Part shown: piece after piece, positions 24,180-37,900 of the stretch
Layout of the letters: every line of letters starts with the position of its first letter
Numbering within the stretch: the stretch's first letter is position 1
NCBI GenBank assembly: GCA_013396915.1
Contig: VWZL01000165.1
Span: forward strand, 577,042 to 641,041
From: Stercorarius parasiticus
Taxonomy: Eukaryota > Chordata > Aves > Charadriiformes > Stercorariidae
Direction: 5' to 3'
Length of the DNA: 64,000 nt
Notes under the pieces: generated by a model
Told to the model about the DNA's origin: nothing
Seen by the model: only the letters and a program-made list of their open reading frames with translations
Databases searched by the model: none
Program-made: the position numbers and the translations under genes

Positions 24180-26205
24180 ATTTCTATAAAATCATCCTAT
24201 AAAAATGAATATATTTTATCAACTCAGATCTGGAATATGTGCATCTTACCAGTGCTAATTATAACAAGACATATGGTTAAACAGCATTTCAGATTGAGAC
24301 GGTTTGGGGAATTTCTCTACCTATGATTTCTTCTTGACACTGGAATCCTTCTTATGGACATCTGTCAGGATGCAAGTTCCAGCAGGAACGTGGCACACTC
24401 ATCTCCTTCCTCCGATCCTTTGCTTCCATATTGACATAAAACCCACAGTAGGTGACAGAAAAGTTGCTTGCACCTGGCTCATGGCTAAAAATAGTGAGCC
24501 ATTAAACTTTGACGATCCTCCATTTAAATGGAGCACATTCGGATAAAAGATGGCAACTGTCCAGAGCAAATGGTTATTTCAAGTCTGATTCCCAGGAAAG
24601 ACAGTAACTGAACTACAGATTAGTTACCCAGAAACAGATCCTCTGATACGCCTTATCTAAAGATCACCTGAGGTATAGGAAAGGGACTTACAGAAATTGT
24701 TTCCTCTGAGATCACTTCAGAGGAGACAAAGAAGGAGCAGACAACTAGCTGCAGAACTGGGAAAGACTCGGTGATTCAGACCTGAAACTGGAGAAATGTC
24801 ATGGTCAACCTAGAAAACTCTGACCCAAGAACAGAAACCATCCCAAGATAAAGGGGAAACTGAAGCAGGAGGCTGAACGTGGAAATGTTTTCTCCACAGA
24901 CGTACTTCTAATGCTAGCTGAAGTAAGACAGGATGATTTTTGCAACCCGTCTCTTTCACCTCAGCCCTCCCACATCTTTGAGAGGGCAAACTGCAAGCCT
25001 ATGTTGACCATAATGTGGAGTTCTGGGAAAAGATGTGCATGGAGAACTAGGGGAGGAGGGGATGGGCTGTAGGAGCCTTGCTTCCCTGAAACAACAGTAG
25101 ATAAAAAAACTTATCAAAGAACTCCACCAGAAAGAGAGGCTAAATCTTACCAAGACATAAGAAAGCTCAAAACATTTAGATATCTTGTAATATTACCCAA
25201 ACACAGCAGCTTGGAGTGTACAAAGAGAACTGAGTTTTATCAAGGCTGTGACACACGCAGTCCTAGAAAAATTAATTCATCTAGCCTGCAGCTATGTGTT
25301 CCTTTCTTAGCACACTGGCTCCCCTTGTTATAGTCACAAGCGTAAATCTGTCACGCGCTCTCCCCTTCACAACAGGCAGTCTTCACACAGGCATGAATTT
25401 TGGCTGCTTATGTGGATCATGCCAAGGTACAATACATTGAGGGGCCTTTTTGACCTTCTCTAAAGCATCTCTCAGGGACCCAAACAGTCTGTGGGTTCCC
25501 TGAGGGCAGCAGGAAAACCATCTAGTGCATCTTTCGGCATTCATGGCCAACATGGAAATGTGACCAGACGGATCAGGGGTGCAGACACTGTCCCTCCCTC
25601 AGTCTCACTGGGGACGCCTCTCTCCATAGCACTGGTGGGACAGCATTTTATGCCTTTTTCCACCAGTGCTGGCTGAGATATTTTTCCTCAGTATCCCTGG
25701 GGTTTCCTGTATCTTCACAGAGAAAGACAGTCTCCTCTGGAGACTTACTGAAACCACTGAAGACCTGCATCATGCAGTCAACATGTCTATCTTTCAGCAT
25801 TCAGCATGAGCAGAACTTAGGTGACATGCCTTGTAAAACAGAAACCTCATTTAAATTCCTGAAATAAAAAAGATGGACTTCAATTTAATTATATCCATCA
25901 GAAAAGACTGCAAACACAGCCCCTGGAAAATACAGGTAGGGCTCATGAAAGAAATTCTTCTGTGGAAAATTCATCACAAAGACATAGAATGAATTCACAG
26001 TTAAATGTAGAGCTGAAGAAAGTATTCCCATCAAACAATTAATCAATGTAAATTAACCTTCATTTTTTTGTTTGGGTTTCTTTTTTAAGCTGGTGCTGAT
26101 TTTCATTAGTTGTGGGGATTGCCCATAAATATGTTTGTCACCAAATGCTGTGAAGAGATCTGTGTGACAGGGCATTCCTGTGACTGTCCTTGAGGACAGT
26201 GACGC
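24180..26205. other. Unique noncoding DNA
   Basis: No repeat or gene signature. Small chance frames only. Confidence 0.5.
26183..26200. other. Short hairpin
   Basis: ACTGTCC and GGACAGT form a perfect 7-bp stem with a TTGA loop, just before the old CR1-like fragment. There is no T-run to suggest termination. Confidence 0.5.
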
Positions 26206-26300
26206 AAAGGTCAAACCAAAGGTCCATCTAGCACAGCATCTTCAAATAGCGGCGGAAAGTAGATGGTTAAAGAAAGTGTAAGTGCTAGGAAAACAATATG
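26206..26300 (-). repeat. Old CR1-like LINE fragment
   Basis: 'CAAACCAAAGGTCCATCTAG', then CACAGCATC, then AGTAGATGGTTAAAGAAAG, follow an old sauropsid repeat: 'ggtccatctagcccagtatcctgtctc...cagatgctt'. By recall this is the antisense 3' region of ancient CR1-type LINEs. It is far more diverged than the other CR1 copies here and may extend further right in unrecognisable form. Family name not assigned. Confidence 0.5.
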
Positions 26301-27249
26301 ATATTTTGTCTACTATATCATTCTGGCTTCTAGTGCTGTGTAGATAAGTGACTTCATAAGCCAGATGTTGTAACTTTGTGGTTAGTACTGCTTGATTGAT
26401 TTTCTGCTCGTGATTTTAACTGGTCACTACATCTGTGGTTCAGACCATGGGCTCCTTTCATTTCCTTCTCTCATGAGCATTTCCATGCTTTCTACCATGC
26501 AGGCCATTACACTTGAAGTAACTTTTGCCTATTACTTCATTTGATTCTCCCCATCTTAAAACTCAGCGTTGCTCCAGAAAACCTCTGGGAAAGTGGTAAT
26601 GAAAAGATTAATGAATGTATCTTTCAAATTGTGCGTGTGTTCTAAAACTTGATCCAAAATCCTGTTGCTGACTAAGCAAAAACCAACATTGATTTGAGTC
26701 AGATACACACTACTTCCAATGCGATTTTGTTTTGAGAGATGACAGAAAGTCTCAGGGCACTTGAAAACTCAAAAGTCATCTAAATTGGGATTGAATATTG
26801 GATCCTGTATTACTGGGTTTTTTTCCCCGATTTAATTAAAGTAATAGTGTTTTCATGGCCAATACAAACAGTTGTGAATTTGACAATGACATTTGGAATT
26901 ATTATTACACAATGTGCATGAAAATATTTTTGCCAGTTAACGTTTGGTGAATATTCACAAAAATCCAGTACATAGTCAGAACAGAGTTTAGTGTTATAGT
27001 ACCAATAAACGTTACAGTCCCTTTTGACAATCTTCATCATTATCACCAGTCAATGATTATGCCACTGAATACTGTGTAAAGAGTAGCAGAATCATCAGCG
27101 TTCCAAGAAGTCATTCAAACCTATTTGGGTGTTTGATAAACTTGTCTCTTGTCATTGAGTCTGCAAATAAGAAATCAAGAGGTCAGCTTTGTACACCATG
27201 CATGACACCCAAACTTGAAATTCACCACATAGATCAGAATATTGAAGGA

Positions 27250-27292
27250 CTTTCTTTCCCATCTTTGAAAATGGGGTAGAAAGGATAAATAA
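27250..27292 (+). repeat. MIR-like core fragment
   Basis: TTTCCCATCTTTGAAAATGG followed by GGTAGAAAGGATAAATAATC resembles the MIR core 'TCCCCATCTGTAAAATGGGGATAATAAT'. Too short for certainty. Confidence 0.4.
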
Positions 27293-30200
27293 TCCATGTC
27301 ACAACTGATCAGTCTGGCAGGACCGCCATTTGTCATTCCCCTTTTTTATTTTCTCCAAAATTTCTTTATGAGATAGCATAGGAGGAAACCATCCTTACTG
27401 GGATGGCTTTTCATTTTCTCTACCAGACATCTATTGAAGTCTCAACACAAAGCCATTTTTCTATGTCTAGGTCCTTTGGACATATATGCCCCAGCACGTA
27501 CTTCAACATGGTATCCCAAGTACCAGCTCTTTCAGTTGTTTCCCATAGTTCCTTTTAAACCTCCTTATTTTAAGGTGGACTGCACACCTTCATTAGCTTT
27601 CCCTGCTCACCTCAGTCTCCACCGTGATGTTTTCCCTACTCTCTCCAGGTCCAGTTAAGATGTAAGCCCTTCAATGGCTCTTCATAGCCTGCTATGGGTA
27701 GCTTCTTGAGAAGGCCAACACACTAGCTAGTCTACCTTCTGCTTTTCCATTCTTCCAGTGAGAAGCCTACAGGCAAACCTTCCTCTTACTCTCCTGTCCC
27801 AATCCTTTTCCTGCACTTAACTGTCCTGTTCTGCTGTTCTCCCTAGTTCGGCTTTAAAAGGTTCATGCCTCCTCCCCTCTTTCCTGTCCTGCTCTCCCAG
27901 CTCTCAGCTTTTTCCAAAATATCTTCTGGTGTCCCCATAGGGTTCCCTTGCCAGCCAACTGACTTCTCCAAAGAACCTCTGCAAGCCTGTGACCCCTCCT
28001 GGCCCTCTTTTTCCAGTTATTAGATTCAAACCTTCCTAATCAGTTCCAGTTGAGGTGCAAATGCTCAACCACAGGAAATTACACTTTGGTTTATTTGGTA
28101 TCCCTCTGACAAACACTCCCCTACTTCACAGGACTGTACAGGGTGAGTCCTTCCAGGATCAGAACACTTTCTGAAGTCTTGGTTTGATTACCCAAAATAT
28201 TGCAGGGTGCAGAATCGAATTTTATTCCTAAAAAGTTCCTGTTCTTTTAGAAGTCAGGACATACTTTATTTTAACCTTCCACCTCCGTGATCAAGAGATG
28301 TGTCCTAAACACCTTGTGAGAGATACTTACTTGGAGCTCCTTACTTGCGTGGAGTCAATTAGAGCATGAGGAAGTAGAGCTCGGCACCTTCAGGCTCTCT
28401 TTGCAGTGATGAGGTGGTATGTGCCCTGACAGTACCTTTGCAAACTGCATTGCTTTTCCTGCATGGCTTTTTTTTTTTTCAAATAGTTCCATTGCAGGCT
28501 TGGCCCTTCAACATACGTAGCGTTAAGCACATAAATAGTTTAACTGATGTGAAAGAAATTGCCTACATGCCTGCACATGTGATTAAATGCTCTGGTAGAT
28601 CAGGCCAGAATGCCAAACACATTGTTGAATCAAGCAACGAGCGTGTATATAAACTAGATCTTTATAAAGTGACACAAACATAGCACTTGCATTTCTTTAA
28701 GAATCTTGTAACTGAGTTTAGCCCCGGCCTAAATGCATTGATTTTAGTAGGAAAAGGTTAGCAATGAGTTTAGCCTTACTTCTTTTTTGATGTAAAGACA
28801 AACTGTTCGGGTAAAAGTCCATGGTTCTAATTTTATTACTTGCAAACATATTTTCAAGAGTTGCTATACAATGTCATGTTATGATTTACAGTATTGACAA
28901 TATGCAAAAACTTTCAAAATGTTTGGATTTCTATTTTTACCAAGCCCCAATTGCTTTTATGAAGGATGGTGTTTGTGTTATTGGCCACTAGAGCCCAGCT
29001 AAGAACATCAGAACATTACCTTGCCCTGCCCCGGCAAGTAATGAACTCTTTTCCAGTCTGTAAAACGTTGGTGTTTCGTGGTTTCCTGGAACGGAGATAG
29101 CAAGTAGCGGTGCCTGCTCCCACTGAACATCAGGTCAGGGTTGCCAGATTGTATCAGACACTGCAGTGCCATCCCCCCTGCAGGCATTAGTGCAGAATTA
29201 GGGGAGCAACTCACTTTATTTTATTTTACCATCAAGATTGTACCGCTGTAAGTAATTTCCACCTGGTATAGCTCCAGTAGTATAGCCGGCCTATTAGCCA
29301 CAGCTCTATGCACCAGGACAAGCAGCAGCAATGCTTTAATAACATCAAAAGTAAACAGGGATTTACACATACTATTTCAATCTTGATCCTGTTCCAGTTT
29401 TTTTAGAAGTTTAGTTATTTTTAATGGTTGCCATGAATTTTCTTAAAACTTATAGCGCTTCTTTCTTTGCTCCTACTTCTGTGTCGAAACGTATCACAAA
29501 CCATCGCAAACGGGGTTAAACTAATCCTCCCAAAAGCCTCCCAGTAGAATTGCTAAAGGTTTAATTTCCTACTTTAATCAGTCATTTATTGTGCTTTTTG
29601 AGAAATTTCTGTGAAGACAGAGCTTCCATTGATTGTAATAAATACACATAACTGGGATTATTTGCATAGGTTAAGAAAACTGATAAAAAAGCAGAAGTGA
29701 CTATTTATTTTTGTAGATGGCTTCAGAAATATTCCAGCTTCTCTAGTGCTCACCTCCTGTCAACAAGTGGAGGATCTGTGCGCCTCAAACCTGCTAGTGT
29801 TAATGAGAATGATCTCTGCAAACGTGCTGCCTGTAGCGGGGAAAGGAAGAGACTCCGACGCTCTCGCTTGTGAACATTCTCCTTTGTTTCTGCCCTCTCC
29901 AAGTCAAATGCTTTCTAGCTGTTTTGCTGGCAGCTTTAGCAGCATTAATGCATTCCAAACTAGAAAAGTTTCTACTTTAATATCTTACAACTAGCTCAAT
30001 ATGTACTGACCTCAAACCCAGGATAGTAGTAATTTGATATTGCAGCTCATTATTGTTACTCCCAGCAAGTTTCCCCTCGAAAGTGCCTGATGCTTCCCCC
30101 TCCCTCTCACACGCACCCTCCCACCCTCCATTCAGAATTTGTTTTTAATTGTTCAGGAGAGAAAATTCAGACTGCGAGCCAACAATATATTTCCAGGGGG

Positions 30201-30630
30201 TACAAGATATTAATAGAGCTACATCGTGGCCCCATATATTGTAATAAACTGTGCTGTAATTTGTTTACCCACCGTAGACAGTAACTAACATTCAGATAAA
30301 TGGAGTTGGCGCCTGCAAGATTTATGATATACTTCTGTGCTTAGCAATGTTTAATCAGGGAGTTAAAATATTACAGTGTAAAATCCTTTACAAGCATGCA
30401 CAAACAGAGAACTACCATTAGAGGCTTGGCAGACGTACTCGGTGTCAAATAGTACCTCCAGACACTCTCAAAACACAAAGAGGAATATTCAAAGCAGCTA
30501 CTAACTGACTAGCATTATTTGAGAAACACGTCAGAGCTCATTTTTTTAGGGGGACTTGCTTTTGAAGTGACAGAATGATAGGCAGGGACAAGTGGGCTTG
30601 TCTGCAGAGCCCATCAAGCTGAAAGAAGTT

Positions 30631-30669
30631 GGGGTGGGTGGAAAGCGTGGAGGTGGGGGGGAAGGGAGG
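30631..30669 (+). other. G-rich tract, weak quadruplex motif
   Basis: G-runs at 30631-30634, 30636-30638, 30655-30661 and 30664-30666. One loop is 16 bases long, so this is weaker than the 58.1 kb motif. Confidence 0.55.
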
Positions 30670-31875
30670 TGAATTTTGGTCAAAAAGGTGGTAGATGCCT
30701 GTCACAGAGCTTAGTGTGTTTGGATAAGACAGGCTAGCATGTGGGGGGATCAGCATGAAGCATCACACCTGGAGGAAAAGACAACTAGCTCCAGCCTCAG
30801 TGCCATAAGCCTGGCTCCACAAAGTCTAGCCAACATCTGGAATGGATATCAAGAGACACAGTGCAGCCCTGACTGGCGCTCTGCTCTACCTTTGTACTTT
30901 TCACTGCAAATTGAAAAGCAAAACAGACATCAAGGATATATTTATATAACTGTCTTCAAGCTGCATTTTCTACTCCCATCTGCTGCACATGATAAGTTTC
31001 AAGTGTTTTCTAATAAAAAAAGGATTTTTTTTATTTTTTTTTTTTACTCCTTGTTCGGTATACAGACTGACCTTTTTTTTACTCACAGTTTTAAAGGAAC
31101 AGTAAATATTTTACAGGCAGAGGAAGTGTCAGCACCATAAGACTTTCTGCTATTGACATTATTTAACCATGCTGGCTATTGAGCCAAATGTGACAGGGCG
31201 TGAGTTTGTGCGTGTGCAGATGCCTGCATTTGCCTGAGTGTGTAAATGAGCTCGCTCGTGTGCAATTGTATATGCACATGTGCTTTGGAGAGGAACATTC
31301 CTGGGAGTTTTTTGCTTTATTTTCACATCATGATGTTGTTATGTCGCTCAAAGGGGGAGGGCAGCCCTATATGTACAAACAGGAGACCCTGTGGTAAACT
31401 GCTCTCCAGGAGGGATACGCTGAAGGAATGCAGCCACCATATCAGAAAGGCTCTGTTTTTTCTCTCTGCTTTTCCAGCTACGTAGCTGATGAGACCAGAT
31501 CAGCCTTCTAGACAGGTTGATTAATTATGAGGAAAGTAGCCAGAATGGGAAATGGTTACATTTGACTGTGAAACTAATAACTTCACCCTCAGACCACGGG
31601 GCATCAAAATGGGCTTGGCCATACACGGGTTTCAGCAGATCACGGCCTGATGCGCTCCTCAGCAAAAGGCAGCTAGATTCAGATATCCCAAAATGCATTC
31701 TGGACCACATGGACAATGACATGTATTAGTAGCCATGGGAAAGTACAGTTATCCAAGGGAGTCAACTTCAACCTGTGAGAGACAGTAGGAACCAGAGATA
31801 CTCATCCAGCCTTTAGAAACCTCTCCCCTTCAGTATAGAGCAGTGAGCCTGATCCCTATCTATCTACCTCATTTA

Positions 31876-31934
31876 TTGATATAAATTAGGGATAGCTGAA
31901 TTTGCTGGAGTTATACTGGTATAAATTGTTCAGA
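31876..31934. repeat. Old palindromic amniote repeat fragment
   Basis: GATATAAATTAGGGATAGCT followed by GCTGGAGTTATACTGGTATA fits an old repeat whose recalled consensus is 'gtgtaaat..ggagtaactcc...tggagttacactggtgtaaa'. It is the same family as copies near 41.4, 49.3 and 56.3 kb. Confidence 0.4.
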
Positions 31935-32180
31935 AAAATGTTCTCTGAATCCCCCAGTGAAAAGTTTCACCAACAGTAATAACAGGAACAACAACCCTAT
32001 AGAAACTGGCTGGAACATCAAAAGGAGAATCATACTGGAAAAAGCTCCAGCTTCTCTCCCTCATGTTGTAAAGTACTATTTTCAGCTGGTTTAGTACTGT
32101 GAACAGGACACAGGGATGTAAAACCTACGATTCTGTTGTGACTGCACCGATTTGCCTTATAAACCTAAAGAATTAGTAAC

Positions 32181-32250
32181 ATCTCTGCCTACTCCTTTGT
32201 AAAATACATATAATTCACCCATTACAGGGAGAACATGAGGATTAAATAGG
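32181..32250 (+). repeat. MIR-like SINE fragment
   Basis: ATCTCTGCCTACTCCTTTGTAAAATA followed by ACCCATTACAGGGAGAACATGAGGATTAAATAGG follows the MIR order: CTCTG, then TCTGTAAAATG, then CTACCTCACAGGGTTGTTGTGAGGATTAAATGAG. The downstream 'ATGAGGATTAAATAGG' match is the best part. Confidence 0.55.
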
Positions 32251-34781
32251 GGTCCTAATTAAGATAATCCTGATTTTTGTGTTGGAAATTTCTTGCTGTA
32301 TTCTAGCCGGTCGGTGAAACAGCAATCTTTTTCTTTTTCTCCATGGGAAACGGTACCTTTTTTCCGTAAGACAGCCTTCAAGGAAAAAGATGTTCACTTC
32401 AAAAAAGTTTTATTTTTGTAATGAGAATATTTCCAAAGTGAAAAATATTGTTTTCAACAACATTTCTTATATGAAAAACACCATTATTCCTAATTAGCTC
32501 TACTTGTAATATGCTTCCGCTGTTTCAATGAAAAAGCCCAGTATAAGAGCAAATACTATAATTGTAGCATAGGAAGAAGTTATGCACCCTACATTGTGAG
32601 ACTCCATGAATTTCAAAAGAGCTAAGAGACGTTCTTAGCTGAACTTTCCTACAGTGACATCAAAATGAGTGCAATCTGAAAAATGGATCATTTCATAACA
32701 TCTATTGAAAATCATTCTGTGTTAGCTAAAGAAACATATTTGCTGTCTTTCATAATATGCAGGCAAATACAAATATCTGTTTTTCATTTGCTGCTGTGTT
32801 AACAGCAGCAATTATTTTGTTAGGTGCGTTGGGGTTTTTTTGTGGATTTTTTTTCAATTAAAAGCCTGTAATTTCTTTGAACCTTCCAAGTTTTATTTGG
32901 AAAAAAGGGTGACACAGGATCTGTGAAGTGAAACTCACAGTGTCGGTAAAGTTGGTGAGAAATCACAAAAAGGAGAAGCCTTTTCTTTGGCTGAAACTAG
33001 TCACTCTGCATGAATCACGCAAATTTCACAGGCAAAAAATAAAAAATAAAAAAAATTGCTTGCTCTCCTAATTCCGAAAATAGGGTTTCCCTTTGAAATC
33101 TCACTGGCAAACTTCAGGCATCTTCCCAGTGTAATTTTAGACTTATACTACTTCTACAGCTATGGTCCCAAGTGAAGTTACCACAGCAAAAGTAACATAT
33201 GACAAAAGATTTGCACGTGCTTTTAATATGGAAACTCTGTGGAAAGAAACTCTAGGCCAGTGTTTGGACATAAAGAAGGAAGTGCTTTCTCCTTTCCATA
33301 TCTAGACTATTTCACAGCAGTTCTTGAGATGTGTTTTGCCATGCATATCCATTCAAAATAAAAGCTCCATGAGTTTGCTTTCTGGAGAGTAAGACGTTTC
33401 TGGTTGCCTTTTAACAGAAGGGATCATAGATCAAAGGAAAAGCAGCTAGGTGGGTCAGAGGGAAACACCAGCATTTCCTGACCTCCCTTACTTGTTTACA
33501 GATAAACACAAGAGAGCTGTAAAAGTGACAACCTAATGTGTTTGCAAGAGTAAGAAGGAAATAGAATTGAACAAATCTGAATAAATAGGAGTATATTTCT
33601 AAATTTTACAATTCTTGAGTTTATTTAATAATAAATGTTTCTAAAGTGACTTAGAACATGGTCAATATTATGTAATTATCATGTACATGTATTTATATTC
33701 TTATTGTCTCATTTGTTAAATTTGGATGGAAGGAGTTGTTCTTTATGGAAGGTCTAAAGAAACCAGAAACATAGTTTGTACTGAGAGGGACAGTCTGTAG
33801 CAGACTATGGTACCAGGTCATCTCGTACTCCATAGAAACTAATGAAATTAGCACTCTGTAGAGTTAGACATCCCATGCTGAAAGGCACTGTCTGCAAATT
33901 CAGTATCAAGATTACATTAAACCCCTAAAATATGCTGAGTGAGATTCAGTTTCTGAGCTTGTTCCTCCCTCACATTTCATGTGGTGTATTTCTCAAACAG
34001 CGAACCTGCTCATTCTCTCTGTTTAACAGTATCTGCCTGATAAAGTAGAACTGAAAACACTGTGTTGTACTGGAATGTGAAGAAGTTCGGAGTTCAAAAC
34101 AATCGCTTGCTACAAAAATAAAGGAAGGCCTTTCCTATGAAATCTATGAACTCGAAACAGGGATACAGAACTAGTCGTTGCCAATAACTTTAACTTCATT
34201 TATCTATATTTGGCAAAAATTGTGCTGCAGCTGGAGATGAAATGCTGAGCTAAATAACTGCAGCGACGTGAGCTCCAAAACAGCAATTACTAAGCTGTGC
34301 TGCCTTGTGTAAGATTTTACTTTTATTTATTGTATTTAAAGCAACTCTCTAGCTATGTACAGTACAACAAGAACTGCCTGATCAAATAATGCTTGATTGC
34401 AAGGCATCTCAGCTCCTCTGTCAATAGAGTTAAGTGTTACTGTTTATCAAGGCAAATATGTTTTTCATGAAGCCAGTTTAAAGTAGTGTGCACCATAGTT
34501 TTATCATTATACATACCCTTCTATTGTCTCTAATTGCAAGGAATAACTCATTTTAAACCTAAACTTGGCTTATCACAAATGCTGAATGTATTAAAATTAT
34601 TTTTTCTTATTATTAGAAAAGCTATTGGTAGTTTTAGAAGGCTGAAGGAAAGGGGCACACAAACCCCGCTCACTGCCATAGTGAAAACCTCCATCTCTAA
34701 GGGCTTGGTCATTTAACCTTTCTTTGTGGTTATGAGAACAAAAAAAAAAACATTAATAAAGCTGTTGGAGGAACTGCTTAC
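32251..34781. other. Unique noncoding DNA
   Basis: AT-rich with several A/T runs. No feature recognised. Confidence 0.5.
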
Positions 34782-34974
34782 CAACATGACTTCTATCATC
34801 TACCCCTTTAAAAAAGAGGACAAGAAAGTTGGAGGCTTTTTCTGCAGTGTCATCTTTTCCTTCGTGGTGGATACGTCTGTTCTCAAGCCCAGGTAGCTGT
34901 AATTGTGGGTGCTCTTCTGTGCTATCTAACTCCACATGTGTGTCTGCCATTACAGTGGAGCCTCACAGTGGCTT
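34782..34974 (-). CDS. Possible first coding exon (weak)
   Basis: On the minus strand a pyrimidine-rich tract ends GCTTGAGACAG|AAGCC at 34975/34974. An ATG at 34950-34948 opens MADTHVELDSTEEHPQLQLP and stays open for 56 codons plus one base to CATGTTG|GTAAGC at 34782/34781. A stop lies in frame upstream, so this would be the first coding exon after a 5' UTR splice. The peptide is acidic and hydrophilic, then ASNFLVLFF. I do not recognise it. No partner exon in matching phase is certain. Confidence 0.25.
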
Positions 34975-37900
34975 CTGTCTCAAGCACAAAGAAGAGATAC
35001 AAGAATATTGAACAAGTTTCATCATGCATAAGCAACTTAATCTAGGGAAATGTTGACATTTCTGAGAAATAAAAGGAGAAAGGGAAGTCACATATGAGTA
35101 CTCTGCTAGTTGTTCTAGAAATTGGATGCTGACACCATAAATCTAGCTCATTCCCAAAAAGTAATGTGACTGAAATAATATCACAATGCCAGAAAAGCTG
35201 ACTGGATTCCAAAGATGACATAATTTTTCCAAGATGACATAGTATTATTAGTAGTACTCAGTCCCTCAAACAGTGGATTTCATCCTCGTTTGCAATATTT
35301 CTAACTCTCTTTTGCTTTACTACCACAACCAGAAATCCTGATACAGAGTGTTCCCTTCTTCCAATTTCTTGGTTATTTATGAGTTTTTTAACCCAAACCA
35401 GCACAAACTCTTAACTACCTCGGTCATTTTCTAGATGCAGACAGCAACATTTCTTTGGGACGTACTACCTTTCAGCAGCTGGTTAGCAAGCATTTAGGGC
35501 CAAAGGATCATTGTTGTCATTCAAATTAATCAAAATTACTCTGCACTCTTATAATCTAACTTCTACTTGAAGGTCATACTGAAAATGATTCTTAATACAT
35601 TTCCAGATTTCATCTGCAGACCACCTCCTATGACTTCACTGATCGACCGTTAGTCATTGGTGAATACAAAACTACTGATCTAATGTACACAGAACTGGTG
35701 ACATTTACTCCACATCATCTACATCCTGGAAACAGCTATGTCAGAGGAAGCAGCCATCTAGATAATAGTAGATCATATTACTTAGTTTCTCACCAACTTC
35801 ATCTAAGGTGAAGCAATGTTAGATTTTTCTGTGCTTAGGGAGCACCAAGCTGGCTGCTTACATGTCCTGGGATGCTTCTCCATTTATTTCAAGACATTGA
35901 AACCTCCTGGGAGAGGTAGGAGTGGGAGGCTTACTTCTTGTCACCTTCTCTCAACTTCTGAGCCTGTCTTGTTTAATGGGATAAATTTTAGTCTGGCACT
36001 ACGCATACAGATACACCTTTTGCTCAGATTTTGTGATTCCAGTCTAGGTCTTGTGATTCCATCCTCTGCTAACTTGCCTGATTTCTTGGGTAAAGGAAAG
36101 CAAAGAAAGGTGAAGCAAGCCAAGGAAAGAAATACAAGTCCTGTATGAATCTTCGGAGTTCTTGATGGAACTTATCCACCTTTCCTGACTGGATATAGCC
36201 TGTCAAAGCTTGGCTTCTCTATTTATTTATCCATACTATGGGTCACTCTTGCCGTTCCATAGGCACAATGTAGAAATATTTCAACATGTTAACCTACAAC
36301 TGCATCACCACCAGAATCATCTACAAGCTATATTTGTTCTCATAGTACTTGTTACTGTAGGGGACCTTTCAGTATGGAAATGAGGAATTGCTCAGCACAT
36401 GCATCTAGCAGCCATTTACATCCCGAGACCAGCTCTGTTGTACTGACTGAGAAGCTCGTGCCAAAGTCCCTCTAACCTTCTGATATTCCAGTCTGAGTAG
36501 ATCGGTGATCAGTTGCCCGTCGCAGCCAGGTCCTTGCACCCTGAAGGACATGAAAACCATATCACGGCTTACTTTTCCTTTGCAGAGTCACTAAGAGATG
36601 GCAGAGCTAAACATTTCAACAGCCATCACTTTAAACTCCGCAAACCAAATGAGCTGAAGCATTCCAGCATCATTGCTAGTGCTTTTAAAGTACAGTCCCT
36701 GTTTTCTTTTTTTACATCAGAAAGCTCATACTTAAATCAACTTCCTGCTAAAAGGGAGAGACTGTACACACGCTTCCAGGGTATCTAACTTGTACCAGAG
36801 GCTGCTAGAGATTAACTGACTGGGTGTTACTGATGTTGACGCTCTGATATATGGCTCTCTGCTTGGACTAATATCTTACGGCCATCGCACACGTTGAATG
36901 TTGTTTGGGCTGTGGTGCTTCAACATAACATGAAGCAGGAACTACAGCAACACATAATTTACAATGGACAGTTTATGCTTTACTTTCACATATAGAACAC
37001 ATATAGATTTCTTCCTTTTAAAGTAAAGCTTCCTTGTCCATTCATCACACACGACTAATCACCACCACTTAGGCATCTTAAAGAAAATGATGTACCGTGT
37101 ATCAGAAAAACTGACAGGGTAAACGACTGAAATTGAACATGTCTGTACAAATTGTGAAGAAACTGCAGGACTGTTATACAAACAATAATAATGGCAGCCA
37201 CATTTATTTTCTAAAAATGGAATCATTCCCCTGCCATTTACAATAGTTTAGTATTTATGCACCTCCACAAGTCTTCAAACCACTCTTCCTGAGTGATTCT
37301 GAGGCCTAGATCGTGGTTCTGTTGTTTTGGAAAGATCAACAGCAAGTCAAGCACATAACAAAGTAACAGCCTGACTAACTCCTTGTATTCAGTAGGATAA
37401 CAGCACTGAGTCGTCTGCTCCTTGATAACAAGGTTATCGTCTGTTTGAGGAAGATCTACGTGCACACAGATCTCTGATTGCCTTTACTCTGCATTGAGAT
37501 CTGCTTTCCATTATCCAATTCACTACCCTTTATATTCCATTCTTAACTACTAAATAGGAAAGACTATGGTGTTGAAACTTGTGTTAATGTCTATGATTAC
37601 CATGGTAATGAAAGCATTTGGTATCTTCTTCTTCAAATTCCTGATATGTATTGGCTGCTCTTTGTCCACTGTACTGTTTTCCTCCTCTTAGCTACAGTGT
37701 CACCTCTTCTGTTCCCAGTTCCTCTGAAGCAGACTGGACATAAAAGTCTGTGTCGTCTCCACAATCGGTCAGATAAAGACACAAGAAAACACTTAGCCTG
37801 TTAAAATAAGGGGCTTCTTCTGGAGTGGAAAGCATTTCAGCTGGAAGTCAAGGGGTAAGATAAAGGTAGCCCATAGTTTGTCCCACTCCTGCCTCAGGTA

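Larger units (their letters stand above)
26301..31875. other. Noncoding tract, possible conserved elements
   Basis: Holds a MIR-like piece (27250-27292), a weak G-rich tract (30631-30669) and T-rich runs (31023-31046). The 28.7-30.4 kb part is rich in TAAT and TTTGCAT words, with an octamer at 29660-29667, and has few repeats. That fits conserved noncoding DNA but cannot be shown from one sequence. Confidence 0.35.
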
